A stretch of DNA of 42,837 bases from Methylobacterium sp. J-076 (GCF_022829405.1 NZ_JAKSXW010000091.1:1-42837), one strand, 5' to 3'. Positions 1 to 9,309 are shown, counted from the stretch's first letter. Notes: generated from the sequence alone by a model not told the origin. Translations and numbers: made by a program.

Positions 1-1092
1 GGTGATCGTGTCGGACTGGCCGGCCGCATGCGAGGCGTGGGCCGTCAGGGTGCCGCCGACCTGCTTGCCGTCCACCGAGATCGTGTACTGCGCGTCGCCC
101 TTGTAGGCATCCTCGCTCAGCTTCAGGACCAGCGTGTCCGATCCCGTACCGATGCTGGTGGTGAACGGCGTCGCGGCCGCCGCGACTGCAGCCGTCGTGA
201 CCGTCGTCGTGGTCGCCGCCGTGGCCGTGGCCGTGGCCGTGGTCTTGGCCGGAGTCGCGGAACCCGCGGCGGTCGCGCCGTAGAGGCCCGGATCCTGTCC
301 GTCCGGAGCCGAGACGGCCCCCTGGGTCACGGCCACCGCGTTCGGATTGTTGGAATAGGCCCGGATGTAGTCGATCTTCGTGGTGATCGGCACGCCAGCC
401 GCGTCCGCGTCGCTCTGGGTGGCGAGATCGGCCAGGAGGTACATCGGGCCGTGCATGTCGCTCGGCGTTGCCTGCGAGCCGACGAACTTCCCGTCCACGT
501 AGAAGCTGATCTTGTCCTTCTGCCAATCCATCCCGTAGGTGTGGTACCCGCCGGCCTGCGCGGTCTCGCTATAGACCTGCCGGTTCTGCTGCCAGGGGAT
601 GTTGGGCGTCTGGTCCGTCGTGTGGATCGTGCTGTAGACGCCCTTGTTGTTGGCGCCATAGTGCTCGACCACGTCGAGCTCCTGCCAGCCCGGCAGGTTG
701 CTGGGGTTGGCCGCCGGCTTGTCGGGCAGCAGCCAGAACGCATCCCAGCCGCCCTTCGCGTCGGCGAGGTCGGCCCGCATCTCGAAGTACCCGTAGGTCT
801 GCGAGAAGTTGCCTTTCGTGGTGATCAGCCCCGACTCCCAGCTGCCGGGATAGCCCGACGGGGTCTTGTCCGGGACGGCGGTGATGGACAGGGCGCCGCC
901 TTGAACCTTGAACGGATCGTAGCCCGAGGCGGGATCGACGAACGAAGAATGCCCGAACCCGATGTCGGAATTGGCGTCGTAGCGCCAATCGGAGCGGATG
1001 TCGGCCCAGGTCGTCCCCGCACCGGTTTGCGAGATGCTGCGTGCGTTGAACTCGTCATCGAACGTCAGCTTGTAGCCCGTGAGGTCAAGCAA
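1..1092 (-). CDS. GH16 family endoglycanase with C-terminal Ca-dependent carbohydrate-binding module (3' end outside window)
   Basis: A family 16 glycoside hydrolase, likely cutting a beta-linked glucan or the cell's own EPS. The GH16 signature reads WQELDVVEHYG; by family knowledge E138 would be the nucleophile, D140 the helper and E143 the acid/base. The catalytic domain spans about residues 5-245. A Thr/Ala-rich linker follows (about 275-305), then the start of a module (SDTLVLKLSEDAYKGDAQY, VDGKQVGGT) that resembles Ca-dependent xylan-binding modules. The C-terminus lies beyond base 1. No ATG occurs between the in-frame TAA (about 20 codons upstream of the domain) and the domain. TTG at 1092, behind AGGGG at 1101-1105, is the best start. 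There is no signal peptide, so export by type I secretion (PrsDE-like genes at 24675-27766) is inferred, as for rhizobial ExsH/PlyA glycanases. Confidence 0.87.
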   Translation of the reverse strand, partial: MLDLTGYKLTFDDEFNARSISQTGAGTTWADIRSDWRYDANSDIGFGHSSFVDPASGYDPFKVQGGALSITAVPDKTPSGYPGSWESGLITTKGNFSQTYGYFEMRADLADAKGGWDAFWLLPDKPAANPSNLPGWQELDVVEHYGANNKGVYSTIHTTDQTPNIPWQQNRQVYSETAQAGGYHTYGMDWQKDKISFYVDGKFVGSQATPSDMHGPMYLLADLATQSDADAAGVPITTKIDYIRAYSNNPNAVAVTQGAVSAPDGQDPGLYGATAAGSATPAKTTATATATAATTTTVTTAAVAAAATPFTTSIGTGSDTLVLKLSEDAYKGDAQYTISVDGKQVGGTLTAHASHAAGQSDTIT

Positions 1093-1672
1093 GGATGCGC
1101 CCCTGAGATCAGTAATAATTTACTTCGATTTTGTCGCAATTTTCAGCAAACTGCTGCGTCGCTCCACCAACATCGTATGCGGGAGCACTAAGAAATATTA
1201 ATGGCGGCCGAGGCTGTGACGCTTAATAGTCTTCTAGTTAATGTCGCGGAAGCGTCGTTCGCATACTTGAGCAAACTCTGCTGGGTCGGCAGCGACCATA
1301 GTCTACCGGTCGCACCACCTTCGTGGCGCGGCGCGTCCCGGTCGCCTGGGCCGGGGCGGCCTGCGGGGGGAGGTCAATCGTTCCGGCGATGGCGAGGGTG
1401 GGGGCCGGGCAGGATGGATCGCCCGGCGTGATCCGCCCCCGTTTTCGCGAGGGCGGAGACCCAATCCAGGGTGAGGGGACGCCGCAAGACCGCGCGCGAA
1501 GACCGCGCGCGTCCCTGGATCGCCTCGCTCTGCCCGCACAGACGGACGGGGGCGGCCTGCGGGGATGGCCCCCGACGGGGGCGCTCACGGGCAGGGCTCG
1601 TCTGCGACCGGGCGCGCGGCCGCGGGCGGCATCGCGGACGACGGCACCCGGCCCACGCCCGGGCCGGGACGC
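1093..1672. other. Intergenic region upstream of GH16 and downstream of GT4
   Basis: This 580-base gap has no credible gene. Bases 1093-1300 are AT-rich and probably hold the GH16 promoter on the minus strand. A weak candidate is TTGCGA, 16 bases, TATTAC, shortly before the TTG start. Bases 1310-1672 are very GC-rich with open frames in several phases, but these have arginine/glycine/proline-biased low-complexity translations and no homology that I recognise. Confidence 0.6.
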
Positions 1673-2941
1673 TTACAGCGAGGGGCCGAGCAGCTCCCGG
1701 CTGATCTCCACATGGCGGCGGACGAAGGACTCCGCCCCGATCCCCGCCTCGGACATGTGGGCCTGCGCCCGCACCGCCCTCTCCCGGGCGCCCTGGGGGT
1801 CCGCCGCGATCTCCTGCAGGGCTTCCCGCAGGCGCACCGGATCGTTGGGCGGCACGTAGCGCACGGTGTCCGGGCCGAAATAGTCCTCAAGGCCCCCCGT
1901 GGCGGTGGCGATGACCGGAACCCCGGCCAGGACCGCCTCCTGGATCGCGGTGATGCCGCTGGCGTGCCGGTTGGGTTGCAGCGGCACGCAGACGACGCTC
2001 GCCTCGGCAAACTGCGCGAACAATTCGGTGTTGGACCGCGCCTGCATGATCTGCAGGTTCGGCCGGCCCTTCATGAGCGCGTGCGGCGCGGAACCGGAGA
2101 GGATGGTCGCGGAGGCGCCGGGCACGCCGTCGAGCGCCTCGACGAGGCATGGCCAGTCGCGATGGCGATCGTTGCCCACCGAGAGGATCCGCAGGGGCTG
2201 GCCCGGCCGCTCGACGGGGGCCGTCATCCGCTCGGACGGGATACCGAACGGCACCAGCAGGACGCGCTTGCCCGGGAACAGCGCCCGGGCCACCGCGAGG
2301 TTCTCCGAGGAGTGGACCGTCAGCACGTCCACATGCCGGATCAGGCGCCGGTAGAGGACCTTGTGGAGGGCGTTGAGGCTCTTCCAGCGGTCGAACAGCC
2401 AGACACTCTGGCCCAGGATCTTCGGGCGCCGCGTCGAGAGGGAGACCAGGGCGGCGACGGCAAGATATTGCGACTCGGTGTGGGTCCACACGATGTCCGC
2501 GTCGAGGAGGTCCCGGCGCTGCCGCCACGCGTGCAGCAGATCGAACCCGGTGATGACGCGCAACCCGAGCCGCAGGACCTTGGTCGGCAACCACTCGCGC
2601 GAGGTCTTCGAAAAATCGATCGCACACCCCATTCGGGTGGCGCGGCCGTACCCGTAAGGTGTCTCGTCGTTGATGCCGACCAGCGTGCCGGCCCGCCATG
2701 CCTCAGACCAGACCTTGAGGTCCTTGTCGGCGGCCAGATGCACGAAGACCTTCAACGGCCGCCCGGCCACCTCGCCTCCCTGGCGCGAAGGTTCGTTCAG
2801 CGGCGCGGATGCGTTCGCCCTCGAAGACGAATCGCCCGATGAGATGCGGTCTTTTACGGCCTCATACATGGGACGAGGAACCGGCTGATTGGACGGAGCT
2901 GGCCCGTGAGCGGCGAGTGCTGAACATGATCGGTTGTCCAA
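1673..2941 (-). CDS. Glycosyltransferase family 4 (GT-B fold)
   Basis: A cytoplasmic retaining glycosyltransferase that probably adds a sugar from a nucleotide-sugar donor to the lipid-linked EPS repeat unit. The C-terminal Rossmann half is clear: LRILSVGNDRHRDW, then NLQIMQARSNTELFAQFAEASVVCVPLQPN, then the donor-site region HASGITAIQEAVLAGVPVIATATGG, which corresponds to the GT4 E-x7-E element (only one of its two Glu residues is evident). The N-terminal half has LKVFVHLAADKDLKVW and the acceptor-side ADIVWTHTESQYLAVAAL. The full open frame gives 422 residues. About 60 N-terminal residues look disordered, and Met25 (MYEAVKDRI) at about 2869 is an alternative start. Sugar and linkage cannot be read from sequence. 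It is a single gene with 580 bases to GH16 and 807 bases to the divergent GT8. Confidence 0.88.
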   Translation of the reverse strand: MDNRSCSALAAHGPAPSNQPVPRPMYEAVKDRISSGDSSSRANASAPLNEPSRQGGEVAGRPLKVFVHLAADKDLKVWSEAWRAGTLVGINDETPYGYGRATRMGCAIDFSKTSREWLPTKVLRLGLRVITGFDLLHAWRQRRDLLDADIVWTHTESQYLAVAALVSLSTRRPKILGQSVWLFDRWKSLNALHKVLYRRLIRHVDVLTVHSSENLAVARALFPGKRVLLVPFGIPSERMTAPVERPGQPLRILSVGNDRHRDWPCLVEALDGVPGASATILSGSAPHALMKGRPNLQIMQARSNTELFAQFAEASVVCVPLQPNRHASGITAIQEAVLAGVPVIATATGGLEDYFGPDTVRYVPPNDPVRLREALQEIAADPQGARERAVRAQAHMSEAGIGAESFVRRHVEISRELLGPSL

Positions 2942-3748
2942 AGCGATAAATCACATCAAATGAGGCAATATGAACGCGGTCTTGCTCAATAAAATCTGGC
3001 TGTGACGGGATAAAGCGTCAGGGCGAGGCGACGGTTCCATAAAAATTGTCTGGAGATCGGCGGGTATAGGGCGAGAATGTTGCTGGATGACGATCCGCGC
3101 TCGGGTTGGATCACCGATGACGCCGGCCATGACTTATAATGCGCCTTGTGATCGGCATCACGACCAGGAACGCCATCGGTGTGACGGCATCGCGCCCCGC
3201 TGGAACTCGAAGCCCCTCCTCCGGATTTCAGCCGGCGGCCCGGCCTCCCCGCCTGCGATGAGCCAGGGTGCCCCGGCGGGAACTGCGCCCGCAACGGGAT
3301 TATCGGCCCCGAACACAGGGCGAAGTGCTGAGGCGGCAGGTCCCGCCGTTCAGCACAAATGTTGAGAAATCAAATCATGAGTATACGGAAGGCGTTGCCG
3401 GCGCTACTGAGAGGAAGTATGATCTCCTTGCGATGAGACGGCCGAAATTGGACGCTGACACCCACCGCGAGGTCGATCCGACAGAACCTACGCCCGAACT
3501 GTGCAAAATTACTGACTGATGCTGCTGAATTGCCCCGATCAAACATCTATCACCAAGACCATCGATGTCGCGGAATCAGTCTCCGGTCGCGCCGGTGAAC
3601 TGATCGACTTGGGCGATAGGTTAGTCGTTCGTTGGGGTGGACCGACGCGATCGAGGCTTCCATCGCCGCGGATGACCGTTAGCAAGACAGATCATCGTGC
3701 GAGAGCCTGGAACAGCACCGCGCCGGTTCGGTCAGGGGGCACAGAGTA
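2942..3748. other. Long AT-rich divergent intergenic region between GT4 and GT8
   Basis: 807 bases lie between the divergent genes ending upstream at 2941 (minus) and starting at 3749 (plus). Base composition is visibly more AT-rich than the flanking genes. Short open frames (for example 3087-3365, 3268-3519 and 3519-3749) have unrelated, compositionally odd translations without good ribosome sites, so I do not call them genes. The region probably contains both promoters and regulator sites. I could not identify a confident -35/-10 pair. Confidence 0.55.
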
Positions 3749-4735
3749 ATGATTGTGGACGATCACGCGACAGTTTTTATTTCCGATAGATACTTCATCG
3801 TCCCCACGATCCACGCCGCGATACAGTACGCACAGGCCGGCAAGGGCCTGACGGATGTCGTCGTCGTCGCGGGCGGCCTCTCGTCCTCGGAATTCGACGC
3901 GATCGGGCTGTTCCTGCAGCCGCACGGCATCGCCCTGATCGATTCCTCGAAGGAGTTCGCCCGCCTCTTCGGGTCCGTCAGCTCCGGTGACAACCACTTC
4001 ACCGCCGCGACCCTGGGGCGCCTGCTCCTGGCCGAAATCCTGCCCAGTCGCTACGCGCACATCCTCTACGTCGATGGCGACACCTACCTCTGCGGCGACA
4101 TCACCGACCTGTTCCGCCTGCGGGTTCCGTCGGGCAAGGTCGCCGCCGCCCTGGACGGCTTGTTCATCAACCTCAAGGGTCACACGGACTACGCCCGGAA
4201 GCTTCGCGCCTATCAGAGCGGGCTCGATGCGGTGGTGCCGGAACGCTACTTCAACGCGGGCGTGATGGCGGCCGAGCGCGCCACATGGGGCAGGGTCGGC
4301 CACGAGGCCTTCGCCTTCTATCGCGCGCATCCCGAGCGATGCGTGTTTTTCGATCAGTCGGCGCTCAACGTGGTGTGCCAGGGCGCCGTGCAGTGGATCT
4401 CGCCGGCCTACAATTTCAGTACCGATTTCCGCCTGATGGGCTTCGGCCTGCACGTCTCGCCGCGGATCCTCCATTTCAGCGGTGCGACGAAGCCGTGGAA
4501 CACGCGGTGGCATCCCTGGCCGCGCCACCTCACCGACGCCTACCGCGCCTTCGTCGCCAGCGCGCCCGCCCTGCCGCCGCTCATGCCGATCAACAGCCCC
4601 GGGCAAGACAGGAAGATCCGGAACCGGCTCATCCACCACATGCTCTTCGACGCGCCGGGCATCGTGGCGCCGTCACACGTCATCGAGAACCACCGCTTCT
4701 TCCGGACCTACGTCCAGGCGCATCGCTTCGGCTGA
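3749..4735 (+). CDS. Glycosyltransferase family 8 (GT-A)
   Basis: A retaining, metal-dependent GT8 glycosyltransferase of 328 residues, the family of LPS galactosyl/glucosyltransferases and glycogenin. It opens with VFISDRYFIVPTIHAAIQYA (donor-binding first strand), carries the metal-binding DxD in ILYVDGDTYLCGDITDLF at about residues 106-123, and has YFNAGVMAAERATW and DQSALNVVCQGAVQWI, all typical GT8 blocks. ILHFSGATKPWN supplies the conserved His/Gly/Lys-Pro-Trp motif (HxxGxxKPW) that completes the site. It is likely cytoplasmic and adds one hexose to the repeat unit. It converges with a second GT8 gene (4772-5713), with a perfect hairpin in the 36-base gap. Identity of donor and acceptor is unknown. 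Confidence 0.92.
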   Translation: MIVDDHATVFISDRYFIVPTIHAAIQYAQAGKGLTDVVVVAGGLSSSEFDAIGLFLQPHGIALIDSSKEFARLFGSVSSGDNHFTAATLGRLLLAEILPSRYAHILYVDGDTYLCGDITDLFRLRVPSGKVAAALDGLFINLKGHTDYARKLRAYQSGLDAVVPERYFNAGVMAAERATWGRVGHEAFAFYRAHPERCVFFDQSALNVVCQGAVQWISPAYNFSTDFRLMGFGLHVSPRILHFSGATKPWNTRWHPWPRHLTDAYRAFVASAPALPPLMPINSPGQDRKIRNRLIHHMLFDAPGIVAPSHVIENHRFFRTYVQAHRFG

Positions 4736-4741
4736 CGCGGC

Positions 4742-4761
4742 GGGCCGGCGGGTGCCGGCCC
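4742..4761. terminator. Hairpin between convergent GT8 genes
   Basis: GGGCCGGC (4742-4749) and GCCGGCCC (4754-4761) form a perfect 8-bp stem with a GGGT loop. It sits between the stops at 4735 (plus) and 4772 (minus). There is no T-tract, so bidirectional termination is an inference from position. Confidence 0.5.
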
Positions 4762-4771
4762 GGCCGGGCCT

Positions 4772-5713
4772 TCAGACGAACGCCCGCGCCTCGAACGCGG
4801 CGACCCGCTCGCGGATGAACGCCGTTCCCCACGGCTCCGTCTTCACCTTGAAGAGCTGCTGCAGCATGTAGCGCATCATGCGCACGTTCCGCGACGGCGC
4901 GAACAGGTTCTGGAGCTGGGGGAACCGCTCGACGAAGCGCAGGTACGGCTGGTGGGCCGCCGCGCCCCAGGGCGGGAACGGACCGTCCCAGGGCCGCGGG
5001 CGCGACATGAAATGCAGGATGCTCGGCTCGACCACGCCCTCGAAGCCGCAGCCGATGAAGAAGGCCGGGAAGTTCCACCGGAAGGACGCCAGGGTCTGCC
5101 CTCCGTCCATGACGATGTTGAGGGCGTCCTGATCGGGGTAGCGCAGGTCGGCCAGGCCGTGCCGCCTGAGGAAGGCGAGACATTCCTTCGAGATGGCGCC
5201 CCAATCGGACGGCCGAAACTTCATGACTCCGGTGTTGAAATAGATCCGCTGGTGGTGCTCCGGAATGCCGAGCTGCGTGAAATACGTGCCATGGGCCTGG
5301 AACGACTTCGACGGATGGTCGATGACGATCGACATGATGTCCGGAACGGCGAGGATGCTGCCGGGCCGCGGGTTCGCGTCGGCGAAGGCCGCAACCTCGC
5401 CGACGAACTGGGTGTCGGCATCGATGTAATTGATGAAATCGAACCGCGAACAATCGATGATCTGGCAGAGGAACAGCCTCGCGCAGTAGAGCGGATAGCC
5501 CATCATCAGGGACGGCGGCACGACGACGATCTCGATCCCGCAGGGCCGCATCGCCTCCGCGGCCTCGCGCGACACCTCGCCCTCATCGTCGATGAGAACG
5601 ACGACGATGCGGTCCCCCCGGCGGTCCGTATACGCGCGCAGCTGCAACGCGCTGACCAGGGCGGGAAGCAGATAGTTTTGATTGACCGTATAACACCAGC
5701 AACTCGCCGACAT
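4772..5713 (-). CDS. Glycosyltransferase family 8-like (GT-A)
   Basis: A 313-residue GT8-like enzyme. The start at 5713 (MSASCWCYTVNQNYLLPALVSALQLRAY) follows a strong purine-rich ribosome site (GGAGGAAGGAGGGGGA) directly upstream. Extending the frame to 5818 adds only low-complexity sequence. Key blocks are FINYIDADTQFVGEVAAF (DAD metal site, about residues 95-112), IYFNTGVMKFRPSDWG, DQDALNIVMDG, and ILHFMSRPRPWDGPFPPWG, which is the family's C-terminal His/Pro-Trp block. It should transfer a hexose from a nucleotide sugar. Its domain plan matches the neighbouring plus-strand GT8, but the sequences are clearly diverged. The DUF707-like gene lies 137 bases upstream on the same strand and may share a transcript. 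Confidence 0.87.
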   Translation of the reverse strand: MSASCWCYTVNQNYLLPALVSALQLRAYTDRRGDRIVVVLIDDEGEVSREAAEAMRPCGIEIVVVPPSLMMGYPLYCARLFLCQIIDCSRFDFINYIDADTQFVGEVAAFADANPRPGSILAVPDIMSIVIDHPSKSFQAHGTYFTQLGIPEHHQRIYFNTGVMKFRPSDWGAISKECLAFLRRHGLADLRYPDQDALNIVMDGGQTLASFRWNFPAFFIGCGFEGVVEPSILHFMSRPRPWDGPFPPWGAAAHQPYLRFVERFPQLQNLFAPSRNVRMMRYMLQQLFKVKTEPWGTAFIRERVAAFEARAFV

Positions 5714-5815
5714 TCCCCCTCCTTCCTCCTTCCATGTCGACCAGGATACGGCACCTCGGCCTCCGCGCCGGCCCATGTCGGATGAGGCCGCCGTATCCGC
5801 AGACGGACCGCCCGC

Positions 5816-5851
5816 CATGACTTACGCCTTGGTCATGACTTACGCCTTGGT
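5816..5851. repeat. Two-copy 18-bp tandem duplication
   Basis: Two identical 18-base units (5816-5833 and 5834-5851) are followed by a partial third copy that contains the stop codon of the DUF707-like gene. On the minus strand each unit contains ATG ACC AAG GCG TAA, a five-codon start-to-stop frame (MTKA). This looks like recent replication slippage. Confidence 0.85.
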
Positions 5852-6783
5852 CATGATTTGGCCTTGAGCGGGAAGGGGACCGCGTCCCCTCGATCCGTGG
5901 CGAGGTCGGGTATGGTCTTGAGGATATCGGTGGCGCATTCGTTGTAGACCTGACGGCGCAAGATCTGGTGCCTGATGTGATCGAAGATCTGCCGCAGCCC
6001 CCGGGGGTCCGGCGTGACCCTGAGGGCCCGGATCAGCGAGAGCACCCGCCACGCGATCGAGAGCCGGGACGCCGCCCCGCCGTTGGACAGCACCGCACCG
6101 CCCGCGACCAGGCTCGGCCACGGCATCCTGAAATGCTTCAGGCAGGTCTCGATCTCGTCCTCGTAGGAGTGATGGGTGAACCCGTTCGCGGCCTTGTCCC
6201 GGCCGACGGGCCGCGTGTGCAGGACCTGAACCTCGTCGATGATGGCGCAGCGCCTGTCCTGCGGCGGAATCAGGCTGCACCAGAGGAGGTCGATCCCGCT
6301 CTCGAGCCCGAGGAAGAAGGTCGGCTCGATCTGCTTCAGGGCAGAGCGGGTGAAGAACGGGCACATCATCTCGATGTAATTGACGTAGCGCAGCTTGAAA
6401 TTGTCGTTGTGCAGCGTTCCGCCGTAGGTGAAATAACTGCTCCACGTCAGGCTCGGCTGCCACAGGGCCAGGTTGTAGTCACGCCCGATGTCGAAGCAGG
6501 CCGACAGCGCGGTGGCATCGCAGGCGATGTCGTCGTCGAGGAAGGCGATCCGCTCGTACCCTTCGAGCCGTTCCGCATAGTGCGACACGATCCTGCGCCA
6601 GCCCTCCACCTTCTTGCCGGGCAGGAAGACGACCTCGACGCCATCGACGGCCTCCTCCGCCGGCGAGCCGTGATACGACGTCACCAGCACGTCGAAGTTG
6701 CGGGCCTCCTGCGGATGCAGCCACTGCCGGTGCAGACTCCCCGGGCCGGCGCGGGTGATGACGAGATTCGTCCTCTTACGCAT
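5851..6783 (-). CDS. DUF707-like putative glycosyltransferase
   Basis: About 310 residues from Met at 6783 (MRKRTNLVITRAGPGSLHRQW). An upstream TTG at 6849 would add 22 residues without domain content. The protein resembles the DUF707 family: ARNFDVLVTSYHG, GYERIAFLDDDIACD (acidic DDD metal-type motif), LALWQPSLTWSSYFTYG, LRYVNYIEMMCPFFTRSAL, and ESGIDLLWCSLIPPQDRRCAIIDEVQVLHTRPVG. The pattern fits a GT-A-like nucleotide-sugar enzyme, though DUF707 proteins are not well characterised. Its place beside two GT8 genes in an EPS locus supports a sugar-transfer role. The C-terminal 60 residues carry no recognised motif. Family assignment rests on pattern memory. Confidence 0.78.
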   Translation of the reverse strand: MRKRTNLVITRAGPGSLHRQWLHPQEARNFDVLVTSYHGSPAEEAVDGVEVVFLPGKKVEGWRRIVSHYAERLEGYERIAFLDDDIACDATALSACFDIGRDYNLALWQPSLTWSSYFTYGGTLHNDNFKLRYVNYIEMMCPFFTRSALKQIEPTFFLGLESGIDLLWCSLIPPQDRRCAIIDEVQVLHTRPVGRDKAANGFTHHSYEDEIETCLKHFRMPWPSLVAGGAVLSNGGAASRLSIAWRVLSLIRALRVTPDPRGLRQIFDHIRHQILRRQVYNECATDILKTIPDLATDRGDAVPFPLKAKS

Positions 6784-7752
6784 TCTCAAAGCCCGGTGTT
6801 GCCGCGGCGGCGACTGTGCAACGGATGGCCGGTCGATGATTGCCAGCAAGCGATCCGACAGAAATTGTCATTAGATTGATTACGTACTTTCCGGAATGCA
6901 GAGAATCGGCTGCGCGCTCGGCCGGCTTGGTGAATTTTTAATGCGCTATCCAAATTTATCGCAAGATTTTTTTCAATTGGCACCACAAAAAGTTGTGAGG
7001 TCGACAAGACGCGCGGTCCCCGAATGAGGCGTGGCGAGCATAGAGATCTGTGGTCGGGAAATTCCGTGAACTATTGTTTACAGTTATTTCGGTGAGGGAG
7101 CTGGTTCGGCGCCGTCGCAGACAAGACGATCCCGATCGGCGCGCGCCGGCGGACCACATTCGGCCAGACGATCGGCTCCCCCTTTCCGCGCCATCCGACC
7201 TTTACGAAAAGGAGGATATTCGAACGTTCGTTTTGCATAAATCACAATCACTTACGCCTCAAGTCGAGAATTGACGGATCATTTGATCGTCGATATGGCG
7301 CCGGAAAAGGCAACCGATGTTATACAGGGTGAGATCGGTGCCAGATTTCCCGCGCGAGTGCGAAAAGATCCGGCTCGACGGTCTCGCCGCAAGTGCTGGC
7401 GGCGGGCACGCGGCGTCTCCGGCCACGGATGCTTGCGGGACGGCTCGGGTCGGCGCAGGCCGCGGCAGGGGGCGGGCATGCCATCCAGGCCGTCTCCTCA
7501 TCCGCTCCCCCATGGCGACGGCCGATGCGCAGGCCGGGCGGGCGAAGGGCCCGGCGGGGCCAGCCCCCTCAACGGCGGGCGAGGGCGGAATGGTTCCCGC
7601 GCCCGACGGCCCGGTGCCCCCCCGGGGCGGAGCGGGCCGCCCGCCTCGCCGGGGGGCGCACCTCGACCGCCCCCGCGGCGGCGCTTATACGGGTCCGGCC
7701 GGCGCCGGGGCGGCAGATGGCGGCGGGACGCGGGAGGTGCTGCGGCAGGCCC
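6784..7752. other. Divergent intergenic region between DUF707-like gene and flippase
   Basis: 969 bases without a supported gene. Bases 6850-7330 are AT-rich (for example the T-run near 6966 and TTTTGCATAAATCACAATCA near 7234), which is typical of the promoter islands in this locus. Bases 7380-7750 are extremely GC-rich and hold open frames in several phases, including an in-frame 5' extension of the flippase gene from 7393. The extension is Arg/Gly/Ala/Pro low complexity and ends just before the membrane protein, so I treat it as non-coding leader. Confidence 0.55.
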
Positions 7753-9264
7753 ATGGGTAGCACCGATTCTCGATCCGATCCGGAAGGGGCGCTCCTCGAC
7801 CCCGCCGCGCGCAAGGCCCCCCCCGAAAGAGCCGGCGCCCGCCAGCTCGCGATCAACGTGATCGCCGGCGGGAGCGGCAACATCATCAAGGTCGTGGTTC
7901 AGCTGGTGATGCTGCCGGTGATGGCGCGGCTGTTGGGCCCGGCCGAGTTCGGGATCTACGGCCTCGCCCTGCCGACCGTGGCCTTCTTCACGATCCTCGC
8001 CGATGCCGGGATGAGCGTGTCGCTCGCGCGGGAGCGGACGCAATCCTCCGTGGTGTGGTCGACGGCCTTCTGGCTGATGGCCGGCGTCGGCATCCTGCTC
8101 GCGAGCATCGTGACGGGCTGGGGCTTCGTGGTGGCGGAGATGTCCGGGGAGCCGAAGATCCGGACGATCATGGCCACGCTCTCGCTGAGCCTGCTGTTCC
8201 TGACGGCGTCGATGCTGCCCTCGGCCCGCATCACGCAGCAGGGGCGCCTCTTCATCCTCTCCGCGGCGGACGTGACGGCGACCCTGATCGGAAGCGTCGT
8301 CGCCGTCATCCTGGCCCTGCAGGGCGCCGGGGCGATGAGCCTCGCCGCGCAATACGTCTCGACCTTCTTCATCCGCGCCGTCATCCTGAACGCCTGCGCC
8401 TTCGTGAGGCCGACCTTCGAGTTCAAGCTGTCACAGATCAGGCATCACATCTCGATGGGGACCTCGATCATCGCGAGCCGCCTCGCGGACTTCTCCGGCC
8501 GCCTGATCGAGAACCTGATCTACGGCCGTGCCTTCGGGGTGGCGGCCCTGGGCACCTTCACGTTCGCCAACCAAGTGCCGCGCTTCCTGGGCGAGGCCGC
8601 CTCGAACCCGATCTGGGCGGCGCTCTACGCGCACAGCCTCCGCGAGGAGGGCGCCGGGGTCGCCGCGGTCCACCTGAAGCTCACCTATATCCTGTCGCTC
8701 CTCCTGGCCCCCATCGCCTTCATCCTCCCTCCGGCGGTGCCCATCCTGGTGGCGTCCCTGCTGGGGCCGAAATGGCAGGAGGCCTCGGTCCTTCTGCAGA
8801 TCCTCATCCCGTTCTACATCCTGAACGTCGTCTCGGCGCAGAGCGGCGCCATCCTCCTCGCGCGGGGGTTCGGCTGGACCCTGTTCTGGATCACCTTCGT
8901 GCTCCTCGTCGGCCGCATCGGCGCCGTCTATGTCGGGGGCAGCCTCTCGCCGGTCGTCGTCGTCACCGGCATCGGCCTCGTCCACATCGTCTTCTCCGGG
9001 CTGATGATCGCCGTGCCGGCCCGGCACCGGATGGTCGCCGCCGCGCCGCTCCTGTCCAGCCTCGCGAAAACGAGCGGGTCCGCCGCCGTGGCCGGGATCG
9101 GATGCGGGCTGCTCCTCGGCCTCCTGCCGCCGACGCTCGTCTGCGCGGCGCTGGCGATGGCCGGGGGCTTCGCCCTCTACTGCCTGCTGCTCCTCGCCCT
9201 CGACGGACGCCGGGTGATGAACGAGGGCCTCGCCTTGGTCCGCCTCCTGACGCGGAGGGGGTGA
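7753..9264 (+). CDS. Wzx-type polysaccharide flippase (MOP/MATE superfamily), copy 1
   Basis: About 503 residues from Met at 7753 (MGSTDSRSDPEGALLDP). A short cytoplasmic tail is followed by a run of hydrophobic segments typical of the 12-14-helix polysaccharide-transport family. The family's N-terminal signature is clear: VVVQLVMLPVMARLLGPAEFGIYGLALPTVAFF, then ADAGMSVSLARE. It should move the lipid-linked repeat unit across the inner membrane for Wzy. It is a paralogue of the minus-strand flippase at 19879-21666: both share LLPVMA-LLGP-EFGIY-LA, WSTAFW and TFANQVPRFL/YNFANQVPRFL. The open frame reaches back to 7393, but that extension is low complexity. The ribosome site is weak, and Met 12 codons further upstream is possible. 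Confidence 0.9.
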   Translation: MGSTDSRSDPEGALLDPAARKAPPERAGARQLAINVIAGGSGNIIKVVVQLVMLPVMARLLGPAEFGIYGLALPTVAFFTILADAGMSVSLARERTQSSVVWSTAFWLMAGVGILLASIVTGWGFVVAEMSGEPKIRTIMATLSLSLLFLTASMLPSARITQQGRLFILSAADVTATLIGSVVAVILALQGAGAMSLAAQYVSTFFIRAVILNACAFVRPTFEFKLSQIRHHISMGTSIIASRLADFSGRLIENLIYGRAFGVAALGTFTFANQVPRFLGEAASNPIWAALYAHSLREEGAGVAAVHLKLTYILSLLLAPIAFILPPAVPILVASLLGPKWQEASVLLQILIPFYILNVVSAQSGAILLARGFGWTLFWITFVLLVGRIGAVYVGGSLSPVVVVTGIGLVHIVFSGLMIAVPARHRMVAAAPLLSSLAKTSGSAAVAGIGCGLLLGLLPPTLVCAALAMAGGFALYCLLLLALDGRRVMNEGLALVRLLTRRG

Positions 9265-9309
9265 GGGGCGGCCCCCTGCCCTCTACGCCCCCTGCCTTGC
9301 GCCCCTGCC
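9265..9309. other. Short gap between convergent flippase and acyltransferase
   Basis: The 45 bases hold three imperfect direct repeats of a pyrimidine-rich unit like CTGCCCTACGCCCC. No clear hairpin with a T-tract was found. Confidence 0.4.

Noticed and set aside
3087..3749. Three small plus-strand frames between GT4 and GT8
   Set aside because: Unrelated amino acid composition, no ribosome sites and no recognisable motifs in an AT-rich control region.
7393..7752. 120-codon N-terminal extension of flippase copy 1
   Set aside because: Arg/Gly/Ala/Pro low-complexity translation. The family domain starts after 7753, and the neighbouring phases are equally open.
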